Shown: positions 1 through 5,269 of the stretch, one piece after another
Layout: each line of letters begins with the position of its first letter
Numbering within the stretch: position 1 is the first letter of the stretch
DNA from: Anaerolineae bacterium
GTDB lineage: Bacteria > Chloroflexota > Anaerolineae > Anaerolineales > Villigracilaceae
Length of the DNA: 6,049 bases
Reading direction: 5' to 3'
Assembly (NCBI GenBank): GCA_003141915.1
Contig: PLNY01000271.1
Span: 1 to 6,049 of the forward strand
Made by a program: the position numbers and the translations under genes
The notes under the pieces: generated by a model
The model's input: the letters and a program-made list of their open reading frames with translations, nothing else
What the model was told of the DNA's origin: nothing
The model's database searches: none

Positions 1-581
1 TTTATAAAGTGGGCGAAGACGTTCATACCAAGACTGGCTTGAATCTATTCGCAGATTTTGGGATGCACGTTTCATTGGTCCCGCATTGGAACAACGCCGA
101 TGGCGGTGATGATTTGGATACCAGCCGTTGTTTCATCGGCATGGAGCGATTCGATCTGTGGTGCAAAAGCCTACCTGAAGAAAATACGACAATTGGTCTC
201 GATGAGCATACGGGTTTGATTATTGATTTTGCAAGCGGAACCTGCGAAGTGAACGGCGTGAGTTCGATTTCGCTTGTCCGCGATTGCGATCCGAAGATGT
301 ACCCATCGGGCGCGAAATTTTCTTTGAGCGAATTGGGCGAATTGAACCTGCCGAATCCTATTGAGAGCGGCATTCGCGCGGATGTCTGGGATATGGTTGT
401 CCATGCGCCGCCAGTGGAAGAGAATAAACCGTCTGAGAAAGTTTTGGAATTAGTTGAGCAACGTCAGCAAGCGCGCACAAACAAACAATGGGCTGAGTCT
501 GATAAATTGCGCGAGCAAATCGCCGCGCTGGGCTGGACGGTACAGGATATGAAGGATGGACAGAAATTGGTGAAGTCATAA
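1..581 (+). CDS. Class I glutamine-amidotransferase/peptidase-S51-like protein with a CysRS-type C-terminal domain (5' partial)
   Basis: The reading frame is open from the left edge (first full codon at base 3), so the N-terminus lies outside the window; the GTG at base 9 is probably internal. 192 residues are visible. Residues about 12-93 resemble the second half of cyanophycinase/peptidase-E-like class I amidotransferase folds: a 'VPHWNNADGG' stretch (26-35) followed by 'SRCFIGMERF' (41-50), and 'GLDEHTGLIID' (65-75), which corresponds to the 'G-[IV]-D-E-x-T-A' segment of that family. The nucleophile region would be upstream and cannot be checked. Residues about 143-192 are a charged helical hairpin, 'ARTNKQWAESDKLREQIAALG' in outline, ending 'GWTVQDMKDGQKL'. 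This resembles the extreme C-terminus of cysteinyl-tRNA synthetase, where similar sequence ends 'ALGI.LEDTPQG'. No HIGH/KMSKS catalytic part is seen, so this is not itself a synthetase fragment. The substrate is unknown. The fold assignment is by remembered family resemblance. Confidence 0.72.
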   Translation, partial: YKVGEDVHTKTGLNLFADFGMHVSLVPHWNNADGGDDLDTSRCFIGMERFDLWCKSLPEENTTIGLDEHTGLIIDFASGTCEVNGVSSISLVRDCDPKMYPSGAKFSLSELGELNLPNPIESGIRADVWDMVVHAPPVEENKPSEKVLELVEQRQQARTNKQWAESDKLREQIAALGWTVQDMKDGQKLVKS

Positions 582-641
582 TATTTTAGATTCATCATGA
601 GGACAGATGGGGTGATAGAATCATGACGCAAAGAGAACCGT

Positions 642-1949
642 ATGCGTGCCACCGACATCATCATCAAAAAACGCGATCACGAGGAATTGACCGAAGAAGA
701 GATCAACTTTTTTGTGCAGGGATTCGTCAAAGGCGAGATTGCAGATTATCAAGTCTCGGCATGGGCAATGGCGGTTTTGTTGAACGGCATGACGCCGCGC
801 GAAACCACCGATTTGACTCTGGCGATGGTTCTTTCGGGCCGCATCCTTGATCTAACCGGCGTTGTGGATATTGCCGTGGATAAACATTCATCCGGCGGCG
901 TTGGCGACAAAACCACGCTGGCAGTTTTGCCCATCGTTGCGGCGTGCGGATTGCCGGTTGGAAAAATGTCGGGTCGCGGACTCGGCTTCAGCGGCGGCAC
1001 GCTCGATAAAATGGAATCCATTCCCGGTTATCGCGTCAATCTCAACACGGATGAATTCAAGAAGCAATTAAAAGAAAAAGGAATCGTGCTCACCGGTCAA
1101 TCCCTCGACCTTGCGCCTGCGGACGGGAAACTGTATGCTCTACGCGATGTGACCGGAACCGTGCCATCCATTCCATTGATTGCATCGTCCATCATGAGCA
1201 AAAAAATCGCAGCGGGTGCGAATGCCATTGTGTTGGATGTCAAAGTGGGCAAGGGCGCGTTCATGGAAACGCTGGATGATGCGCGCAAGTTATCCGATTT
1301 GATGATTCAGATCGGCGATCTCGCCGGACGTCAAACGATTTGCCTTTTATCCGATATGAATCAGCCGCTTGGACACGCGGTTGGTAATTCACTGGAAGTC
1401 ATCGAAGCGATTGACACGCTCAAGGGCGGCGGACCGAATGATTTTCGCGAGCATTGTTTGCATGTCAGCGCGCATATGCTCATCGTTGGCAAGCGCGCCA
1501 ACGATCTGGATACTGGTCGCAAGATGGCCGAAAAAGCCATCGCAGATGGAAGCGCGTTCGAAAAGTTCCGCGTGCTGGTTCAAGCCCAAGGCGGCGACGT
1601 GTCTTATGTGGATGATCCCGATAAATTTCCGCGTGCAAAATTCGTCGAGGTGGTGAACGCGCCTCGAAGCGGCTGGCTGGCTGAGGTCGACGCGCGCAGC
1701 GTGGGCGAAGCCTCCGTGAGTCTCGGTGCGGGCCGCGCCCAAAAGTCCGACCCGGTGGATCATGCTGTGGGTTTTGTCGTTCATCATAAAGTCGGGGATA
1801 AAGTTGAAGCGGGTGAGCCGCTGTTCACCGTCCATGCCAATGATGAAGCGAAACAGGCAGAAGCCCGCGCACAAGTTCTTGCCGCGCATGTTTTTAGCGA
1901 TGCTCCAGCGCCTCCATTGTTGCTTTTTTATGACCAAAAAGGCGCATAG
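642..1949 (+). CDS. pdp: Pyrimidine-nucleoside phosphorylase (thymidine/uridine phosphorylase)
   Basis: This cytosolic enzyme phosphorolyses thymidine, deoxyuridine and probably uridine to the free base and (deoxy)ribose-1-phosphate, in pyrimidine salvage and catabolism. It has 435 residues, close to the 433 of Bacillus Pdp, and aligns along its whole length. The N-terminal helical domain is about 1-70, the alpha/beta phosphate-binding domain about 75-330, and the C-terminal PYNP domain about 345-420. Phosphate-site residues are visible as K81-H82-S83 followed by 'GGVGDKTT' (85-92), S110 and T120. The base-binding set is H82, R168, S183 and K187, matching E. coli DeoA H85, R171, S186 and K190. 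Lys108, where thymidine-specific enzymes have Met, favours the broad-specificity type; deoA would be the alternative symbol. The family signature is slightly altered: 'SGRGLGFSGGTLDKME' at 110-125, usually 'GLGHTGGTLDKLE'. The ATG at 642 gives the standard 'MRxxDIIIKK' N-terminus; an AAAGAGA stretch just upstream is a weak ribosome binding site. Co-transcription with the upstream gene is likely. Confidence 0.96.
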   Translation: MRATDIIIKKRDHEELTEEEINFFVQGFVKGEIADYQVSAWAMAVLLNGMTPRETTDLTLAMVLSGRILDLTGVVDIAVDKHSSGGVGDKTTLAVLPIVAACGLPVGKMSGRGLGFSGGTLDKMESIPGYRVNLNTDEFKKQLKEKGIVLTGQSLDLAPADGKLYALRDVTGTVPSIPLIASSIMSKKIAAGANAIVLDVKVGKGAFMETLDDARKLSDLMIQIGDLAGRQTICLLSDMNQPLGHAVGNSLEVIEAIDTLKGGGPNDFREHCLHVSAHMLIVGKRANDLDTGRKMAEKAIADGSAFEKFRVLVQAQGGDVSYVDDPDKFPRAKFVEVVNAPRSGWLAEVDARSVGEASVSLGAGRAQKSDPVDHAVGFVVHHKVGDKVEAGEPLFTVHANDEAKQAEARAQVLAAHVFSDAPAPPLLLFYDQKGA

Positions 1950-1983
1950 GCTTGCGTAATTTTTAAGATTAGGGCATACTTAG

Positions 1984-1990
1984 GGCGGAG
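1984..1990 (+). promoter_or_regulatory. Ribosome binding site of the TPR gene
   Basis: GGCGGAG lies 7 bases before the ATG at 1998. A second ATG at 1994 is closer to it, but that frame stops after three codons (Met-Asp-Gly-stop), so 1998 is the start that gives the long protein. Confidence 0.6.
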
Positions 1991-1997
1991 TACATGG

Positions 1998-4703
1998 ATG
2001 GCTAAGATTTCCCTGCGAAATTACAACCGCCTGATCGAGAATTTGATCGAGAATGGCCAGCAAGACGAAGCCATCGCGCATTGCCGTCATATTCTTCAGA
2101 CGTTTTCCAAGTATCTTGAAGCATATCGCCTGCTTGGCAAGGCGTATTTGGAAGCCAAGCGCTATAACGAAGCGGTGGATGTTTTCCAGCGTGTGTTGAT
2201 GTCTGTGCCGGATGATTTCGTGTCTCACGTTGGCTTGAGCATTATTGCCGATGACCAGAGTAAATTGGATGAAGCCATCTGGCACATGGAACGCGCCTTT
2301 GAGACCCAGCCGTCCAACGCCGCCATTCAGGGCGAACTTCAACGATTGTTTGGCCGCCGCGATGGAGTCGAGCCGCCCAAGATCCGCTTGACGCGCGGCG
2401 CGCTTGCCCATATGTATGTTCAAGGCGAGCTATATACTCAGGCGATTTCTGAAATCCGCGCTGTGTTGGCGAATGACCCTCAACGAATTGACATGCAGGT
2501 GCTTCTTGCCAAAGTCCATTATCATATGGGACAAAAGGCCGATGCAACTGATGCCTGTTCGCAACTTCTCAGACGATATCCATATTGTCTGGATGCCAAC
2601 CGCATTATGGTGGAAATCCTGCCGAGCACTCAGCGCGCCGAGTCGACTCAGGTATATCGTCAACGCGTGATCGAACTTGAACCTTATTCTGCATTCGTGC
2701 AGGATTCTGTGTTTCATTCTGATCAAGTGGCCGACGCGGCAGTCAGCTTGGAACAGCTTGAATATAAGAGTCAGGCTGTGGAAATAGGCGAAAACTGGAA
2801 AGGCAGTTTGGGAATCGGACTCGCAACCGATGTCACCGCGGTTGCATCTTCATCATCGCAACCGACCTGGCTCAAACAACCCACGGTACCCGCGTCATCT
2901 CAAGATCAAGATAACGAGGCGGCTCCTGTCGCTCAAGCACAGCAACCCATCCCCGATTTTCTCCGCCAAGCCGGCTGGGGAGAATCAAGCGGCGCATTTC
3001 AGGAGAGTCAAGCTGCCGCTGCGGATGAAGCCGAAGCGGCTTCAGTCATTCAAGCTGATTTGCCGGATTGGGTAAAAGCCATGGCTCCGGCGGCCTCGGA
3101 TACTACTCCACCTGCCGCGCCCTCGAACGCTTCTGCTCCTCTACCGCCTGCTATGGATGTTCCTGATTGGTTGCGAGGCCTTGATAAGAGTCAACCTGCT
3201 GAATCTGCTCCGTCCATGCAGACTCCTCAGCCAGTCCCATCCACCGATGATCTTCCTGGCTGGTTGGAGAACCTCGAAAAAGGTCAGCCTGCCGCGCAGC
3301 CGTCTCGACCGCAGACCGTAATCAATCCGCCGACGCCTGCTTCGCCTGTGCAGACTCCTAAACCAACTCTATCCTCCAGTGACCTTCCTGATTGGCTGCA
3401 GAACCTCGATAAAAGTCAACCTGCCGCGCAGCCGCCTCAACCACAGACCGTAATCAATCCGCCGACGCCTGCACCTGTTCAACCGCAACCAGTAGTTACT
3501 CCACAAAACCAAACGTCTGTTCAGCCGCAACCGCCTGCGGTGCAACAACCTACTGCCAATCAGTCAGCTGTTGCAGCGACTAATGCTGACCCGCTTGGCG
3601 GACTTGGCAAAAGTGTTCAGGAACAAGATGACGCTATGGCCTGGCTTGAAAGTCTCGCGGCCAAGCATGGCGCCAAAGCGGAAGAATTAGTTACAGATCC
3701 GAATGCGCGGACGGATGTTGCGCCAGATTGGGTGGACAAGGCAAAAACAATCAGTGAGACTCCAGCAACGGTTACGTCGGTCCCAGCGAGTAGTGAGACT
3801 CCAGCGGCTGCACCTGCTCAAGCGGTTGAACAAATTTCTATTGAATCATCAGATGATGAAACAGGTATATGGCTCCGTAATCTTGAATCCAATGAAGCGG
3901 CGGCCTTCGACGCGAAGAAAGATCAACCAGAATCTGCTCCTGTACCGGAACCACCTGATTGGATGAGCGGACTTTCTGATCAAAATGCTTATTCGCAAAT
4001 TTCCAGTGAGCCTGCCGAAGCCGGGGAAGACACGCCAATTCTGGGGGCACAAGATACTCCTGATTGGTTGCGTGAGATTGAGCGGCCCGTCCAGCCTGAA
4101 TCGGCCGCACCCGGTTCGGAAGCGCCGGTTGATCTTCCAGCCTGGCTTGCAGGTCTGGATGATGAACAGCCCGCGACTCCTTCCGGCACGCCTGCCGACG
4201 AATTGCCTGCTTGGTTAGGGGGTGAGGCCGAACCACCAATCGCTGAGCCAACTCAACCGATGAGCTGGCATCCGGTTGAAGCTGAATCGCCAGCCGCTGA
4301 ACCAACTCAAATAGATGAATGGTCCGTTGCAGTTGAGCCGCCCGCGCCGGTTAGGGTTCCGACACGCGAAATAAATTTTGAAGTTGAACAGCCTCGACCG
4401 GCAAAGCGATCTGCGCCCAAATCGTCGACGAAACCGGCTCGCAAACCAGAGGCGGCAATATCTCTTGAGAGCGCTCAATCGGAAATGGGACGCGGCAATA
4501 TCGGCGCGGCGATTGAAGTTTATGGCAAGCTCATTCGCAAAGGCAAATCGCTCGAAGAGATCATTCGCGACCTGCGTGATGCGCTGTACCGCTATCCCGT
4601 TGAAGTTCCGCTTTGGCAGGCGCTCGGCGATGCATATATGCACTCCAATCGTTTGCAGGAAGCGCTGGATGCATATACTAAAGCGGAAGAATTGCTTCGA
4701 TAA
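1998..4703 (+). CDS. Large TPR protein with a Pro/Ala/Gln-rich linker carrying repeated P-[DA]-W-L motifs
   Basis: 901 residues with no signal peptide or membrane segment, so probably cytoplasmic. Residues about 5-200 contain around five tetratricopeptide repeats, for example 39-72 ('AYRLLGKAYLEAKRYNEAV') and about 162-196. Residues about 821-901 form a second helical block ending in a clear TPR ('PLWQALGDAYMHSNRLQEAL', from 871). Between them, about 240-820 is low-complexity and rich in Pro, Ala, Gln, Ser and Glu, and probably disordered. It is punctuated by a short motif, roughly [DE]-x-P-x-W-L-x-x-L, with its aromatic residue at 291, 321 (Phe), 358, 391, 422, 466, 549, 578, 625, 655, 690, 716 and 739. 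TPR blocks bind partner proteins, so a scaffold or adaptor role is a fair inference, but no partner is evident. The gene lies 48 bases after the phosphorylase gene and is followed by a terminator-like hairpin. Function is unknown. The TPR calls are firm; the role of the motif array is not known to me. Confidence 0.9.
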   Translation: MAKISLRNYNRLIENLIENGQQDEAIAHCRHILQTFSKYLEAYRLLGKAYLEAKRYNEAVDVFQRVLMSVPDDFVSHVGLSIIADDQSKLDEAIWHMERAFETQPSNAAIQGELQRLFGRRDGVEPPKIRLTRGALAHMYVQGELYTQAISEIRAVLANDPQRIDMQVLLAKVHYHMGQKADATDACSQLLRRYPYCLDANRIMVEILPSTQRAESTQVYRQRVIELEPYSAFVQDSVFHSDQVADAAVSLEQLEYKSQAVEIGENWKGSLGIGLATDVTAVASSSSQPTWLKQPTVPASSQDQDNEAAPVAQAQQPIPDFLRQAGWGESSGAFQESQAAAADEAEAASVIQADLPDWVKAMAPAASDTTPPAAPSNASAPLPPAMDVPDWLRGLDKSQPAESAPSMQTPQPVPSTDDLPGWLENLEKGQPAAQPSRPQTVINPPTPASPVQTPKPTLSSSDLPDWLQNLDKSQPAAQPPQPQTVINPPTPAPVQPQPVVTPQNQTSVQPQPPAVQQPTANQSAVAATNADPLGGLGKSVQEQDDAMAWLESLAAKHGAKAEELVTDPNARTDVAPDWVDKAKTISETPATVTSVPASSETPAAAPAQAVEQISIESSDDETGIWLRNLESNEAAAFDAKKDQPESAPVPEPPDWMSGLSDQNAYSQISSEPAEAGEDTPILGAQDTPDWLREIERPVQPESAAPGSEAPVDLPAWLAGLDDEQPATPSGTPADELPAWLGGEAEPPIAEPTQPMSWHPVEAESPAAEPTQIDEWSVAVEPPAPVRVPTREINFEVEQPRPAKRSAPKSSTKPARKPEAAISLESAQSEMGRGNIGAAIEVYGKLIRKGKSLEEIIRDLRDALYRYPVEVPLWQALGDAYMHSNRLQEALDAYTKAEELLR
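3249..3480 (+). repeat. 132-bp in-frame tandem duplication inside the TPR gene
   Basis: Two adjacent units start at 3249 and 3381, an offset of 132 bases or 44 codons. They encode residues 418-461 and 462 onward. Both begin with a Trp-Leu motif ('DLPGWLENLEKGQPA' and 'DLPDWLQNLDKSQPA') and continue into the same 'QTVINPPTP' segment. A core of 29 identical bases occurs at 3312-3340 and 3444-3472, including third codon positions. The similarity fades after about 3480. A looser, shorter relative of the unit lies upstream at 3156-3248. Confidence 0.85.
4242..4349 (+). repeat. Two 18-codon repeats near the end of the linker
   Basis: 'AEPTQ' is encoded at 4242-4256 and again at 4296-4310, 54 bases apart, with 14 of 15 bases the same. 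The two units (residues 749-766 and 767-784) each contain one Trp, in 'PMSWHPVEAESP' and 'IDEWSVAVEPPAP', but lack the Pro-x-Trp-Leu core. They look like diverged or truncated relatives of the linker motif. Confidence 0.6.
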
Positions 4704-4706
4704 CAT

Positions 4707-4750
4707 GCAGGGCGGAGCAACGCTCCGCCTTGTTGTTTAATTTTTATTTT
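4707..4750 (+). terminator. Intrinsic terminator (or attenuator) after the TPR gene, before ndk
   Basis: GGCGGAGC (4711-4718) pairs perfectly with GCTCCGCC (4722-4729) around an AAC loop. The stem can extend outward four more pairs to 4707/4733, two of them G-U. A T-rich tract follows (4730-4750, ending TTTTTATTTT). The hairpin starts just after the TPR stop codon. The T tract ends exactly where the ndk Shine-Dalgarno sequence begins, so it could also act as a readthrough or attenuation element for ndk. Confidence 0.75.
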
Positions 4751-4755
4751 GGAGG
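4751..4755 (+). promoter_or_regulatory. Strong ribosome binding site of ndk
   Basis: GGAGG, with 6 bases between it and the GTG at 4762. It decides the non-ATG start: the next in-frame Met is residue 38, well inside the kinase fold, and 'ERTLVLVKPDGV' is the expected N-terminus. Confidence 0.85.
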
Positions 4756-4761
4756 AAATCT

Positions 4762-5214
4762 GTGGAACGAACGCTCGTGCTTGTCAAACCGGATGGAGTG
4801 CAACGCGGACTGATTGGCGAGGTGCTATCCCGCCTCGAACGCCGCGGACTTCGACTGGTCGCCGCTAAATTTATGAACGTCAGCAAACAACTAGCTGAGA
4901 CTCATTATGCGATTCACAAAGGCAAACCGTTTTATGACGGATTGATCTCTTACATTACATCCGCGCCGGTGATGGCGATGGTATGGGAGGGCCCGAACGC
5001 AGTCGCCGCTGTCCGCCAGACGATGGGCGCGACGCGTCCAACCGAAGCCGCGCCCGGCACACTCCGTCATGATTTTGCGCTCGAGGTGGGACGCAATCTG
5101 ACCCATGCTTCCGATGAACCGGCCAACGCTGAAAAGGAAGTTGCGTTGTGGTTCAAGAAGGAAGAACTTGTGGATTGGAAGCGCGAAGTAGATCGATGGA
5201 TTTTTGAGAAGTAA
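4762..5214 (+). CDS. ndk: Nucleoside diphosphate kinase
   Basis: It transfers the terminal phosphate of a nucleoside triphosphate (usually ATP) to a nucleoside diphosphate through a phosphohistidine intermediate, balancing the cytosolic NTP and dNTP pools. The 150 residues are normal for the family. Visible hallmarks are the 'LVLVKPDGVQRGLIGE' N-terminus with K9, 'HYAIHKGKPFYDGLI' (48-62) with Y49, R85, 'GATRP' (89-93), 'APGTLRHDF' (97-105) with R102, and the active-site stretch N112-L-T-H115-A-S-D118, where H115 is the phosphorylated histidine. The active-site loop reads 'HASDEP' rather than the common 'HGSDS', a mild departure from the PROSITE-type signature, though all catalytic positions are kept. 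Translation starts at GTG. The gene follows a terminator-like hairpin directly and ends in a strong bidirectional terminator, so it may be a single-gene unit with its promoter inside the end of the TPR gene. Confidence 0.98.
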   Translation: MERTLVLVKPDGVQRGLIGEVLSRLERRGLRLVAAKFMNVSKQLAETHYAIHKGKPFYDGLISYITSAPVMAMVWEGPNAVAAVRQTMGATRPTEAAPGTLRHDFALEVGRNLTHASDEPANAEKEVALWFKKEELVDWKREVDRWIFEK

Positions 5215-5250
5215 AAAATAATCCCGCATTTACTGCGGGATTATTTTTAT
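5214..5250. terminator. Bidirectional terminator between convergent ndk and MFS genes
   Basis: Bases 5214-5228 pair perfectly with 5234-5248: a 15-bp stem with a six-pair GC-rich core (CCCGCA/TGCGGG) and a TTTAC loop. Outer pairs are A-T, so each strand ends in a T-rich tract (TTATTTTTAT on the plus strand, TTATTTTTTAC on the minus strand). The first base of the stem is the last base of the ndk stop codon. It suits termination of ndk from the left and of the transporter gene from the right. Confidence 0.9.
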
Positions 5251-5269
5251 TATTGGACAGTTTGTTTTT

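Noticed and set aside
591..621. Promoter-like TTCATC / TAGAAT before the phosphorylase gene
   Set aside because: The upstream box is poor and the spacing is 19 bases; not enough to list as a site.
623..850. Open frame starting at the ATG at 623, with a G-rich stretch upstream
   Set aside because: It overlaps the phosphorylase out of frame, its protein is His/Arg-rich without family resemblance, and the phosphorylase frame explains the sequence fully.
1389..1937. Long open frame on the minus strand across the phosphorylase gene
   Set aside because: It is a shadow of the coding strand: no recognisable domain, and the opposite strand is a well-conserved enzyme.
1952..1980. Promoter-like pair TTGCGT (1952-1957) and CATACT (1975-1980) with 17-base spacing before the TPR gene
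   Set aside because: Both boxes match consensus only partly, and a start about 7 bases downstream would fall inside the ribosome binding site, leaving almost no leader.
1994..2005. Three-codon frame (Met-Asp-Gly-stop) overlapping the TPR start
   Set aside because: It could be a tiny leader affecting initiation at 1998, but so short a frame occurs easily by chance and nothing else supports it.
3249..3480. Possible CRISPR-like or mobile repeat array
   Set aside because: The repeats keep the reading frame, encode the same protein motif and lack regular short spacers or terminal inverted repeats; they are protein repeats.
3838..4305. Minus-strand open frame inside the linker of the TPR gene
   Set aside because: Its Arg/Pro/Gln-rich sequence is the complement of the Pro/Ala-rich linker codons; no start signal or family resemblance.
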